A stretch of 30,274 nucleotides of DNA, taken from CBFIJI01 sp965662885 (GTDB lineage: Bacteria; Bacteroidota; Bacteroidia; Flavobacteriales; Flavobacteriaceae). Below are positions 8,592 to 16,748 of this stretch, in pieces. The notes below the pieces were generated by a model. That model did not search any database and was not told where the DNA came from. It worked only from the letters and a program-made list of their open reading frames with translations. Both the position numbers and the translations under genes were made by a program. Location: assembly GCA_965662885.1 (NCBI GenBank), contig CBFIJI010000015.1:1-30274 (forward strand), given 5' to 3'. The first letter of the stretch is position 1. Every line of letters starts with the position of its first letter.

Positions 8592-9365
8592 ATGAATTCA
8601 CCACATGTTTTATGCGAGCTTATCGACCATATTGCTTGGATAAAAATTAATCGACCAGAAAAACTCAACGCGCTGAACAAAGCCGTAATCACGGCGCTTC
8701 ACGACCAATTAAACCATATTAAAAATAATGATCAGATTCGTGCAGTAGTAATCACAGGGAGTGGTGATAAAGCTTTTATTGCAGGTGCTGATATAACTGA
8801 ATTTATTGACTTAGGTCCTTCAGAAGGTCGTGATTTGGCCACTTATGGAGAGGAACGCGTATTTAGTTTTATCGAAAATTTTAATAAGCCTGTTATAGCG
8901 GCAATCAATGGATATGCTTTAGGGGGTGGATTGGAGTTAGCCCTTTCTTGTCATTTACGCTTAGCGTCTGAAAATGCACGATTTGGCTTTCCAGAAGTCT
9001 CCTTAGGGATTATCCCTGGTTATGGGGGTACTCAACGTCTTCCACAATTGGTGGGAAAGGGTCGTGCCCTTGAATTGATTTTAAGTACGAAACTGATCAA
9101 TACGGAAACGGCATTTCAATGGGGTTTAGTCAATGCCGTAGCGCCTGCTGAAGAACTCCTTAGTCAAACTGCCGATTGGGTGGGGCAACTCTTAAAACAA
9201 TCTCCCATGGCGATTAGACGCGCAATAAAGGCGGTAAATACGGGCTATTCAGAGAGCGAGAAAGGCTTGGCTATTGAAAAAGAACTCTTTGGAGCTTGTT
9301 TTCAAACTGTCGATTTTAAAGAAGGGGTATCTGCCTTTTTAGAAAAACGAAAGGCTCAGTTTTAA
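8592..9365 (+). CDS. Enoyl-CoA hydratase/isomerase (crotonase) family protein
   Basis: A 257-residue cytoplasmic enzyme of usual family length. The oxyanion-hole regions AFIAGADI and GYALGGG are present. Both catalytic glutamates of true enoyl-CoA hydratases can be placed: Glu115 in GGGLELA and Glu135 in GFPEVSLG, 20 residues apart as in rat ECHS1 (Glu144/Glu164). It therefore most likely hydrates 2-enoyl-CoA in fatty-acid or amino-acid breakdown; a short-chain or 3-hydroxybutyryl-CoA role is equally possible. It starts three bases after the kinase stop. Its stop overlaps the stop of the convergent acyltransferase gene by three bases, and no terminator is seen in that overlap. Confidence 0.93.
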   Translation: MNSPHVLCELIDHIAWIKINRPEKLNALNKAVITALHDQLNHIKNNDQIRAVVITGSGDKAFIAGADITEFIDLGPSEGRDLATYGEERVFSFIENFNKPVIAAINGYALGGGLELALSCHLRLASENARFGFPEVSLGIIPGYGGTQRLPQLVGKGRALELILSTKLINTETAFQWGLVNAVAPAEELLSQTADWVGQLLKQSPMAIRRAIKAVNTGYSESEKGLAIEKELFGACFQTVDFKEGVSAFLEKRKAQF

Positions 9366-10090
9366 GCACTTTGCAGTTCTTGGTGTATTTGGGTTTCGAC
9401 ATTTTCGATTAGGGAAACGATCGCTCCAAGGTCATTTGGAATAGGGGTATGCACTTTAAATTTCAAATGGACACCTAAGGGTATTGGCATATAATTATAT
9501 TTAGCCAGTTTCCATGAATTTTTTATACTTATGGGAACAATTAAAGCGTTCGGCATGGATTCCATCAGCGTAACGAGTCCCCCTTTTTGGAATTTTTTAG
9601 GGACACCTGTTTTACTTCTCGTGCCTTCAGGAAAAATAACTGCAGACCATTTATTTTGGTCAACTTTTTCGCCAAAGTGTTTTATTTTTATAAGGCTGTC
9701 TTTTCTTTTTTTACGGTCAATCAAAACAGACCCTCCATGTCTTAAATTATAAGAAACACCTGGTATTCCCTTTCCCAATTGCTTTTTACTGATAAATTTT
9801 GGGTGATGTTTTCTCAAGTACCAAACAATTGGGGGAATTTCATAGGTACTTTGATGATTGGAAATAATGATTAAAGGAGTGTTTTCTGGAATTGGAGTCA
9901 CCCATTCAAAAGTAAACCGAGTACCTAAAACTTTTAACGCTTGCATTGTAAAGTAGGACATCAATAACGCCATGAGGTTTTGTGCACGATAGCCAAACAA
10001 GTTGTATCCAATAAATTGGAATAGGTGAAAAACAAGCAGTATTATTAAAAATAATAGGTAGAAGCAGAGCGTCAACGTATAAGAAAGCAT
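9362..10090 (-). CDS. plsC: 1-acyl-sn-glycerol-3-phosphate acyltransferase (PlsC family)
   Basis: Transfers an acyl group to lysophosphatidic acid at the inner membrane. The protein has 242 residues from ATG 10090; a GTG at 10102 would add four. A hydrophobic segment covers residues ~8-35. Block I reads SNHQSTYEIPP, so the expected HX4D motif appears as HX4E (His79, Glu84). Block II is SVLIDRKKRKDS and block III is FPEGTRSKTG (153-162), both typical of PlsC. The Asp-to-Glu change may be a tolerated variant or a sign of a different acyl acceptor. The stop overlaps the convergent crotonase gene. Confidence 0.88.
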   Translation of the reverse strand: MLSYTLTLCFYLLFLIILLVFHLFQFIGYNLFGYRAQNLMALLMSYFTMQALKVLGTRFTFEWVTPIPENTPLIIISNHQSTYEIPPIVWYLRKHHPKFISKKQLGKGIPGVSYNLRHGGSVLIDRKKRKDSLIKIKHFGEKVDQNKWSAVIFPEGTRSKTGVPKKFQKGGLVTLMESMPNALIVPISIKNSWKLAKYNYMPIPLGVHLKFKVHTPIPNDLGAIVSLIENVETQIHQELQSA

Positions 10091-10139
10091 CTTATAAATC
10101 ACAGAAAAGTAGGTTAATTAGGGGTACTCGTTAATTAAA

Positions 10140-10550
10140 TTAGCAAAAATCGTTAAACGCCATCTTCAGGTTTTCAGCAATCATTTCAGCAGGACGTCCT
10201 TCAATATGATGGCGCTCTACCATATGCACTAACTCCCCATCTTTAAAAAGAGCAATACTTGGAGAAGAGGGAGGAAATGGAATCATTTTAGAGCGTGCGT
10301 AATCGGTAGCTTCCCGATCAACACCTGCAAAAACAGTTACTAAATTATCTGGAGTTTTTTGATTATTCAATGCAAAATGAACACCTGGACGTGCATTGGC
10401 TGCAGCACAACCACAAACAGAGTTGACAACCACTAGGGTAGTCCCCGGTTTTGCAAGTGCATTTTCTACGGCTTCGGTGTCTCCCAATTGATCAAATCCT
10501 ATAGATGTTAATTCATCTCTCATGGGTTTTATTAATTCGGCTGGATACAT
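10140..10550 (-). CDS. BrxA/BrxB family bacilliredoxin
   Basis: A 136-residue thioredoxin-fold protein of the YphP/YqiW (DUF1094) family. It begins MYPAELIKPMRDEL and has the hallmark CGC redox motif (Cys46-Gly47-Cys48) in VNSVCGCAAANARPG. In Firmicutes, bacilliredoxins remove bacillithiol from S-bacillithiolated proteins. Bacillithiol genes are also reported from Bacteroidota, so the same role is likely here, though none of those genes is in the window. The length matches the family. A TATCTTTG box lies 17 bases upstream of the start on the same strand. Confidence 0.93.
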   Translation of the reverse strand: MYPAELIKPMRDELTSIGFDQLGDTEAVENALAKPGTTLVVVNSVCGCAAANARPGVHFALNNQKTPDNLVTVFAGVDREATDYARSKMIPFPPSSPSIALFKDGELVHMVERHHIEGRPAEMIAENLKMAFNDFC

Positions 10551-10566
10551 AACGCTAATTTTTTTT

Positions 10567-10574
10567 CAAAGATA
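10567..10574 (-). promoter_or_regulatory. Putative -7 box (TATCTTTG) for the bacilliredoxin gene
   Basis: On the minus strand the sequence is TATCTTTG, an exact match to TAnnTTTG, 16 bases upstream of the ATG at 10550. I see no clear -33 TTTG at the expected spacing. Confidence 0.45.
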
Positions 10575-10597
10575 TAAAAGTAATGCGAGGGTTAAAG

Positions 10598-10629
10598 TTT
10601 TGTTACAAAGATTTAATTCATCAAATTTG
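10598..10629 (+). promoter_or_regulatory. Putative promoter for the TerB/DnaJ protein gene
   Basis: TTTTG at 10598-10602 and CAAATTTG at 10622-10629 are separated by 19 bases. They match the Bacteroidota -33 (TTTG) and -7 (TAnnTTTG, one mismatch) elements. The first in-frame ATG is at 10653. The divergent bacilliredoxin promoter lies next to it. Confidence 0.35.
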
Positions 10630-10652
10630 TGTTGTTAAGCTTTTTCTACCCT

Positions 10653-11378
10653 ATGAAATGGATTTTTGCCTTTATTGGATTTTCTATTTATCGTTTCCCA
10701 GGCGCTATTTTTGGGTTTTTTATAGGTACCCTTGCAGAACAATTTTATGGCGCTAAATCACCCACCTCGTTGTTTGGTAATCGTTCTCAGCAATTTACAC
10801 CTCGTGATTTTGAGTTGCATTTACTCATGCTCTCTGCAACGGTCATCAAAGCCGATGGTAAAATAAAAACAGAAGAACTTCAATTTGTCCGTAATTTTTT
10901 TATTTCGCAATACGGCGAAGCTAGGGCGAAAGAAATTTTTAAAATATTCAACCAAGAAATAAAAAAAGAGATTAAAAACATTACGGGTATTGCAGGAAAT
11001 TTTCTAAGCACAACACGCTATGAAACCCGCTTGCAAATTCTTCATTTCTTGTTTGGTGTGGCCAATGCAGATGGTCAAATTTCGAATACGGAAGAAAGTA
11101 AGATTACTCAAATTGCCAATGCATTGGGGTTAAGGCGTTCTGACATAGAGAGCATAAAAGCCATGTTTATTCGATCTACAGACAATGCCTATAAGATTTT
11201 AGAAATTTCTTCAAATGCATCAGACGTTGAAGTAAAAACGGCCTATCGTACCATGGCTAAAAAATATCACCCAGATAAGCTTCAGAGTAAAGATCCAGCC
11301 ATGGTCAAGGGGGCAAAAGAAAAATTTCAAGAAGTACAAAAGGCCTATGAGGCCATTCAAAAAGAACGAGGAAAATAG
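10653..11378 (+). CDS. TerB and DnaJ domain membrane protein (DjlA-like)
   Basis: A 241-residue co-chaperone-like protein. ATG 10653 is preferred over an in-frame GTG at 10629 because the N-terminus MKWIFAFIGFSIYRFPGAIF then starts like DjlA, with a single membrane helix rich in glycine. Residues ~50-175 form a TerB-like helical domain (ATVIKADGKIKTEE and its partner GVANADGQISNTEE form an internal duplication). Residues ~178-241 form a J domain with the essential HPD tripeptide (His206-Asp208) in KKYHPDKLQ. It should recruit DnaK to the membrane. It ends two bases before the next gene and probably shares its transcript. Confidence 0.9.
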   Translation: MKWIFAFIGFSIYRFPGAIFGFFIGTLAEQFYGAKSPTSLFGNRSQQFTPRDFELHLLMLSATVIKADGKIKTEELQFVRNFFISQYGEARAKEIFKIFNQEIKKEIKNITGIAGNFLSTTRYETRLQILHFLFGVANADGQISNTEESKITQIANALGLRRSDIESIKAMFIRSTDNAYKILEISSNASDVEVKTAYRTMAKKYHPDKLQSKDPAMVKGAKEKFQEVQKAYEAIQKERGK

Positions 11379-11380
11379 TT

Positions 11381-11962
11381 TTGGAACAACTTTGGTTTTA
11401 TTTAGGGATTGGTTTTCAACATGTAATGGATGTTAATGGATTGGATCATTTTTATTTTCTAATAGCTTTGGTTCTCCCCTTTTCTTATGTTGATTGGAAA
11501 AAATTGGTGTGGTGGGTGACCCTATTTACATTAGGCCACACGTTTTCTTTGTGGGCGGCATATTTAGGTTGGATCAATGTTTCCCCTGAATGGGTGGAAT
11601 TTTTAATTCCTATTACGATTATTTTTACTGCAATTGCAATACTCACTAAAAATCAAACGAGAAAGTCCAAGAAAAGCAATCGCTTTTTTGAACCCATTAC
11701 CTTGATTTTTGGTTTAATTCACGGCTTGGGCTTCGGACGTTATTTTTCACAAATTGTAATGAAGGAGGAAGCTTACCAAGCATTATTGTCTTTTGCCTTG
11801 GGAGTTGAGTTTGCCCAATTGTTGATTGTTACCGTAGTTGTTTTGATTAATGGAATAATTTTTTTCTTTTTCAAAAAATTTCAACTCAAATGGATTTGGA
11901 TTATTGCAGCAATGATCTTGTCTCAAGCACTCGGGATGGCTGTTCAAAATAGCCCATTTTAA
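11381..11962 (+). CDS. HupE/UreJ-like integral membrane protein
   Basis: A 193-residue protein with about six hydrophobic helices. Family features are FQHVMDVNGLDHFYFLIAL near the N-terminus (conserved GxDH-type region), TLGHTFSLW at ~50-58, and LIHGLGFG. Members of this family are proposed to move nickel or cobalt or to help assemble metalloenzymes, but most are untested, and no urease or hydrogenase gene lies nearby. The start is TTG at 11381, two bases after the upstream stop. The next ATG would remove the first helix, so the TTG is favoured. It is the distal gene of a two-gene unit with the DnaJ protein. Confidence 0.8.
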   Translation: MEQLWFYLGIGFQHVMDVNGLDHFYFLIALVLPFSYVDWKKLVWWVTLFTLGHTFSLWAAYLGWINVSPEWVEFLIPITIIFTAIAILTKNQTRKSKKSNRFFEPITLIFGLIHGLGFGRYFSQIVMKEEAYQALLSFALGVEFAQLLIVTVVVLINGIIFFFFKKFQLKWIWIIAAMILSQALGMAVQNSPF

Positions 11963-11980
11963 ATACTTTTGCGATTCAAT

Positions 11981-12014
11981 AAAAAACCCTCTCTTCATTT
12001 TGTAAAGAAAGGGT
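11981..12014 (-). terminator. Rho-independent terminator for the metallopeptidase gene
   Basis: ACCCT-C-TCTT (11986-11995) pairs with AAGA-A-AGGGT (12005-12014) with one internal mismatch and a nine-base loop. Six A residues at 11981-11986 become a U-run on the minus-strand transcript. The element lies between the convergent genes ending at 11962 and 12034. Polarity of the U-run shows that it serves the minus-strand gene. Confidence 0.65.
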
Positions 12015-12033
12015 GAGTTGGAAGAGATTACTT

Positions 12034-13503
12034 TTAGTGTACCCTTTTAGTATTTTTTTTATGTCCTTTCCATGCGTCTAAGCAGGAAACTACTTTTCCC
12101 TCGACGCTATTCATCATTAATGGACTTTTTGCCAAATGATTTGAAGAAGAAGATGAGGATGGACGTTCTCTAACCTTTTCATCAGCTGCTGTGTTCCCAA
12201 GTTGCAATTTATTAAAGTGTTTGGCAAATAGTTGTACTTCTTCAAATTGGCTAATAAAATGCATTTTTTGCAAGGCCGTAGAACTGTTTTCATTTAATTC
12301 GGGTAAATCATTTAGTTGTAGGGTATAATAAGCCAAGGTTTCTGCTAAATCCTCTCCAAAACTAGTGCTAGCGTAATTGGTAACAAACTCTTTTCCTTGA
12401 ATGGAATCTCTTGTTTTTGGGTTATAAAATTTATCGTAAAACTTCTGGGACCACCCCTCTTTTTTAAAGCAAGTCCCATAGGTGTCAAAATAGCCTTCAC
12501 AGCTTTCTGAATTTTTTGTGTTGTCGGTCTGTTTCCCGATATGAAGTGAAAGAATATGCCCCATCTCATGTGTTAATATAAATGCCGAAACGCCATCAGC
12601 ATTAAACGCAGATTGATTAGCAACTGGATTTATTCCTCCTGAAAATATTGAAGAATATACGGGTCTTATATTAAGCCCAAAGGTCCATGATGCATTGGCC
12701 TCGTCTTCGCTTAGTTTCGAAGGGTTATACCAATTTGGATTTTGCACATAACCTCCTAAGTCTTCACTATCAATGACTTCGTGAACACTAATTCCAACTT
12801 TGGCATTGATTGTTTTAAAGAATTCTTCTGCATATTCGAGATATGTTTTAAAATACTGTTCGTGATGTTGCTTTTTATAAAAAAAGGCGAGATCTTTTGC
12901 AGGAAAATTTTCGGCAAACGTGATTTCAAAATCTTTTACTCCAGCTGGATAGGGGGGTTTTTGAAAAACCATCATTGAAGAACCATCGCCCTCTCTGTTA
13001 ACATCCTCGATGTCTTTAATTGTCAAGTGAAATTTGATTGGCTGCTCTAAGACTTTAAGATCATTTTGTCCTGGAGCTTTTGAAATGACTAAGTCAATTT
13101 CCTCAAAAAAGGGTTCTAATTCCTGATCTTCTTTTAGAGGAACTTTAATTTTAATACTTCTTATATTTTTAGGAAAGTGAACAATTTCGTCTTGCGTTTC
13201 TTTGATCCAAGTTTGACCAAAATCAGTGCTGTATTCTAGCTTTTTGGAATAATCATCTTCATCAGCATTGTAATATTCGGGGTTGCTTTTAAACGTTGCG
13301 TTGATCAAGAGATCTTTTCCTATGGGTTCACTCAAGGCGAGATTGACAATCATTTCACCATTTTCTGCCGCAATTTCTGAATCGGCATCGTAAAGTAGTG
13401 TTGCTTTTAAATTGATAGGGTCAGTTTTTGAGCAAGACAAAATAAAAGCAAAAATCATTAATGTAACGAGTGATTTAAGAGTGACTTGGGAAACATTTTT
13501 CAT
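12034..13503 (-). CDS. Lipoprotein with HExxH zinc-metallopeptidase motif
   Basis: A 489-residue probable lipoprotein. A short hydrophobic leader ends at FILSC with lipobox Cys24. Residues ~30-165 look like a beta-sandwich of Calx-beta or adhesion type. Residues ~200-430 hold a metallopeptidase-like domain with HEMGH (His312, Glu313, His316) followed by His321 and downstream acidic residues in FGEDLAET (Glu384, Glu388), either of which could give the third zinc ligand. It resembles putative zinc-binding metallopeptidases of Bacteroidota, but I cannot name the family with certainty. The C-terminal ~45 residues are a low-complexity serine-rich and basic tail. It is monocistronic, with its own terminator. 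Peptidase activity is inferred from the motif only. Confidence 0.82.
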   Translation of the reverse strand: MKNVSQVTLKSLVTLMIFAFILSCSKTDPINLKATLLYDADSEIAAENGEMIVNLALSEPIGKDLLINATFKSNPEYYNADEDDYSKKLEYSTDFGQTWIKETQDEIVHFPKNIRSIKIKVPLKEDQELEPFFEEIDLVISKAPGQNDLKVLEQPIKFHLTIKDIEDVNREGDGSSMMVFQKPPYPAGVKDFEITFAENFPAKDLAFFYKKQHHEQYFKTYLEYAEEFFKTINAKVGISVHEVIDSEDLGGYVQNPNWYNPSKLSEDEANASWTFGLNIRPVYSSIFSGGINPVANQSAFNADGVSAFILTHEMGHILSLHIGKQTDNTKNSESCEGYFDTYGTCFKKEGWSQKFYDKFYNPKTRDSIQGKEFVTNYASTSFGEDLAETLAYYTLQLNDLPELNENSSTALQKMHFISQFEEVQLFAKHFNKLQLGNTAADEKVRERPSSSSSSNHLAKSPLMMNSVEGKVVSCLDAWKGHKKNTKRVH

Positions 13504-13616
13504 AGAAGTTAGTTTAATTTTTATGAGTAGTATTTACGAGTAAACGTTTCATACGAACTTTACCCTAATTTATTTTTTAAAGCTGTTACTTCTTGTTTCA
13601 TCCTGTTTTATAATTA

Positions 13617-14702
13617 CTACATTAACTGATAGTATTCTTTTAAGATATTTTTATCAATTTGTTCCCTCCAATTATCCCCTAGAGCATTTTCCCAAAGGGG
13701 TTCCAATCCGATGGCGACATCAGCCATTTTATCAAAGCCTGAATCATTTACATGAATACAAATATTCCTTCGAAGTTGGATTTGATGTTTCTCTAGCATT
13801 TGCTGAAATTCGTTATAGCCTTCTGGATAGTAAGCTTCAATTTTATTCAATACGATACAATTTCCTTCCCCATGTTTGATTCCCAAAAGGTAGGAGAGTC
13901 CATACGAAAGAGCATGAACAACTCCTACTTGTGAAGTTGCGATACTGATTCCTCCCAAGTAGGACGCCATCATTAATTTTTCATCGGAGTCGGGTGTCCA
14001 TTCCGTACGTTCTAAAAAGATATTTCGGCATAAATCCAATGCTTTTTGACCATGGACCCGACTAAATTCATTGATATAGGTACCTGTTAAACTTTCAATA
14101 CAGTGGATATAGCAATCCATACCAGTATAGAAACGTTGTAAAGGCGGAACATCAGCAATCAATTCGGGATCTAGTATGATTTGATTAAAAGGAGTGTAAT
14201 CAGAATTGATTCCTAACTTTTTTTCAGGCCCCATTAACACACAAGTCCGACTCACTTCTGCGCCAGTCCCCGATAGGGTAGGGATGCCTACCTTAAAAAG
14301 CGCAGGATGTTGAATTAAATCCCAGCCTTGGTAGTCTGCTGAAGAGCCTTTGTTTGTACACATCAATGCAACAGCTTTGGCGATGTCCATAACACTTCCA
14401 CCTCCAATTCCAATAATTCCAGAAATATTTGTTCCAAATTCGTTAAGCAAGGCATCTCGAATTTTATCGACTTGTTTGGTTTTAGGCTCAAAAGTGGTGT
14501 CTATATAACGGATAAGATCAGACTTTTGTAATGAAATTTTTTGTTCAATTTTTTTGGAAGCTTCAAAACAGTTGTCAATTAAAAAAACAAAAGGGGCTTC
14601 CTTATTTTTTCTTTCATGGTTTATAGTTTCTTCTAGTTGCGATAGTGCTCCTCTCCCAAACATTAATCGAGGAGGAAGGGGGATATTTCTATAGGTTGAC
14701 AT
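13617..14702 (-). CDS. kdnB: 3-deoxy-alpha-D-manno-octulosonate 8-oxidase KdnB (iron-type alcohol dehydrogenase fold)
   Basis: Oxidises the C8 hydroxyl of Kdo to an aldehyde, the first step in making 8-amino-Kdo for lipopolysaccharide. The protein has 361 residues of the iron-containing alcohol dehydrogenase family. The nucleotide-binding loop is GIGGGSVMDIAKA (98-110) and GTGAEVSRT follows at 145-153. Metal ligands Asp196, His200, His263 and His277 are all in place. Identification as KdnB rather than a generic dehydrogenase rests on the overlap with kdnA: its start lies inside the last 14 bases of kdnA, as expected for a coupled pair. The two-gene arrangement is known from Shewanella oneidensis. 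Confidence 0.88.
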   Translation of the reverse strand: MSTYRNIPLPPRLMFGRGALSQLEETINHERKNKEAPFVFLIDNCFEASKKIEQKISLQKSDLIRYIDTTFEPKTKQVDKIRDALLNEFGTNISGIIGIGGGSVMDIAKAVALMCTNKGSSADYQGWDLIQHPALFKVGIPTLSGTGAEVSRTCVLMGPEKKLGINSDYTPFNQIILDPELIADVPPLQRFYTGMDCYIHCIESLTGTYINEFSRVHGQKALDLCRNIFLERTEWTPDSDEKLMMASYLGGISIATSQVGVVHALSYGLSYLLGIKHGEGNCIVLNKIEAYYPEGYNEFQQMLEKHQIQLRRNICIHVNDSGFDKMADVAIGLEPLWENALGDNWREQIDKNILKEYYQLM

Positions 14703-15897
14703 TTTTAAGAGATTTGGCGATTATTTTTTTGATTTTGGCGGCTTCTTCCTTTGTTTTTTCAATCGACCAAGATTGTTTTATCAATAAGGAAATTGTTTTT
14801 GAGATGATTTTATCTGAAGCTTCGTAGGTTCTTTTTTGTTCTTTTTCCCATGCTTTTATTGTTTCTTTTGGCAACGGTGAGAGGCTATTCAATTGTTTGA
14901 GATGGGGCCATTTTTTAATGTAATGCCATTGGTGTTCATACCAATAAAAACAATAATCAATCCCCGCATCCGAAAGCGCTTTGATTACTTTTCGCGCACT
15001 GCTTTCATTTGGAGTAAAAAAGCTTAAAAATCCTGCATTGTCTCCTTTCTGATCATGGACTTTTCGAAATTCAATTTTTGGGATTTGACTGAGCTCTTCT
15101 TTAATTAGGTTCTTGATGGCTCTTTGTTTGTTTAGAATTTGATCTAATTTTCGTAGTTGAGCCAATCCAACAGCTGCATGAAGTTCAGAAATCCGATAAT
15201 TATAGCCAATCCAAAGGGGGGTGTCAAGACCTCTATTTTTCCCTAAGTGGTCATGACCATGATCTTGATATGCGTCTGCTTTTAATTTATTTTGACTTTT
15301 ATTGATTAACAATGCCCCACCCTCACCAGCGGTGATTGTTTTTACAAAATCAAAAGATAACACCCCAATATCTCCGATAGTTCCCAAAGCATTTCCTTGA
15401 TAACTTCCGCCGATGGCTTGGCAAGCGTCTTCTATTAAGTAGAGATTGAATTCCGCACAAATTTTCTTAATAGCATTCAAATCGGCCATTGCTCCACACA
15501 TGTGTACGGGCATTACCGCTTTTGTTTTGTTGGTAATCCTAGATTTTATGGACTTTGGACTCATGCAAAGACTATCATCCACATCCACAAAAATGGGTAT
15601 TGCTCCTACGGAAAGGATAGCTTCAAAACTTGCAACAAAAGTAAATGTAGGACAGAGCACTTCATCTCCAGCTCCTACCCCCAGACATTGTAACGCTACC
15701 GTGAGTGCAGCAGTTCCGCTAGACGTAAGTTGGACATGTTTTGCTTGAAATTTTGCTGCTAATTCTTTTTCAAATTCTAGGGCTTTCCAACGTTCTTTTC
15801 GTAGGGCGTCAAAACCATAGCGCATTAAAATTCCTGTTTCTAGGACTTCGTTAACCTCTTTCCGTTCCTCTTCTCCAAAACACTCAAAACCTGGCAT
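14689..15897 (-). CDS. kdnA: 8-amino-3,8-dideoxy-manno-octulosonate transaminase KdnA
   Basis: A PLP-dependent aminotransferase of the DegT/DnrJ/EryC1/StrS family, 402 residues, which converts the 8-aldehyde of Kdo to 8-amino-Kdo with glutamate as donor. The N-terminus MPGFECFGEEERKEV, then GILMRYGFD, closely resembles Shewanella KdnA, as do DHGHDHLGKNRG and GFLSFFTP further on. The PLP lysine is Lys186 in SFDFVKTITAGEGG; Asp157 in IEDACQAIGGSYQG should bind the pyridine nitrogen. It overlaps kdnB by 14 bases. The product needs a CMP-Kdo synthetase (KdsB) and a Kdo transferase, neither of which is in the window. Confidence 0.92.
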   Translation of the reverse strand: MPGFECFGEEERKEVNEVLETGILMRYGFDALRKERWKALEFEKELAAKFQAKHVQLTSSGTAALTVALQCLGVGAGDEVLCPTFTFVASFEAILSVGAIPIFVDVDDSLCMSPKSIKSRITNKTKAVMPVHMCGAMADLNAIKKICAEFNLYLIEDACQAIGGSYQGNALGTIGDIGVLSFDFVKTITAGEGGALLINKSQNKLKADAYQDHGHDHLGKNRGLDTPLWIGYNYRISELHAAVGLAQLRKLDQILNKQRAIKNLIKEELSQIPKIEFRKVHDQKGDNAGFLSFFTPNESSARKVIKALSDAGIDYCFYWYEHQWHYIKKWPHLKQLNSLSPLPKETIKAWEKEQKRTYEASDKIISKTISLLIKQSWSIEKTKEEAAKIKKIIAKSLKNVNL

Positions 15898-16173
15898 GGG
15901 CGGTTTTTTTATACTTGTTTAAAAGGAAGGTTGTGGTATTAGGGTTGAGTTTGCTCAGAAGAAAAAACATTCTTTTAGTAGGTTCTTTGGGATTAAGAAT
16001 CATAGTTATCAGTTTGGGACTCTAAAATTATAAAAATTTTATTTAATGATTCAAAGGCCAATAAAAGCGTATTGAGTTGTAGTTGGGATGGCGTTGTTTA
16101 TCCTTTCATTTACGAGTACTATATTTTTAACATTAACGCAATAGCATTTTTTTAAACAGGAGCTTTCTCCTTC

Positions 16174-16608
16174 TTATTTTGAAATTAAGTTGCGAAATAC
16201 GCTTGTTTGGCGTTGAATAAACCCCACTTTTTTATAGAGTTGATGGGCTTCTAGACGCTTTGCATTTGACGTTAAATCTATTTTTAATGCTCCTTTTTTT
16301 CGAGCCAGTTCTAGTGCATTTTCTAGAAGTTGTTTCCCGATACCTTGACCTCTATAGTTGTTGTCTACAACCACATCCTCAATCCAGTATTTGTTTCCTG
16401 TAGGAATACAATAACTGACCAAGGAAAGGGTACCTATAATCTTCCCCAAATGATCCTTAGCGATAAGGAGGGTGGTATTTTCTGACTGAATTATCTGCTC
16501 CAAAATTTCTTTGGTGATAAAACGGCTGTTGATGTCAAGCTGTGGGAGGAGGTTTTGAAAGCTTGCCACAACATCCAAATCAACTGTTTTTAGAATAACG
16601 ATTTCCAT
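16174..16608 (-). CDS. GNAT family N-acetyltransferase
   Basis: A 144-residue single-domain acetyltransferase. The acetyl-CoA binding motif A reads VVDNNYRGQGIGKQLLENAL, with the R/QxxGxG/A core RGQGIG at ~88-93. Motif B follows as LTSNAKRLEAHQLYKKVGF. The substrate cannot be deduced; the best-matching general type is a small-molecule or amino-acid N-acetyltransferase. It lies 276 bases upstream of kdnA on the same strand, too far to claim one operon. No promoter box is clear in front of it. Confidence 0.87.
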   Translation of the reverse strand: MEIVILKTVDLDVVASFQNLLPQLDINSRFITKEILEQIIQSENTTLLIAKDHLGKIIGTLSLVSYCIPTGNKYWIEDVVVDNNYRGQGIGKQLLENALELARKKGALKIDLTSNAKRLEAHQLYKKVGFIQRQTSVFRNLISK

Positions 16609-16748
16609 AAATAAACATTTTTAGTTGATAATGTTCCTATTAGCGATAGTGTAAAATTAAAGCATTCCTTTTTTATCTTTTTAGTTTTTGCTTTTTTTAA
16701 ACCCACTTTTATAGTATCCAATAGCCCATAAGACTTTTAAATTTCTTG

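Noticed and set aside
13532..13542. ATTTACGAGTA occurs here and again at 16108-16118, and with one mismatch in inverse orientation at 10125-10135, all in intergenic DNA.
   Set aside because: Positions relative to genes and orientation are inconsistent, and similar CGAGTA strings occur inside coding regions, so chance is a sufficient explanation.
15898..16173. The AT-rich region upstream of kdnA as a regulatory RNA or promoter with clear boxes.
   Set aside because: No TAnnTTTG match on the minus strand and no stable hairpin was found; it is probably just the kdnA promoter region.
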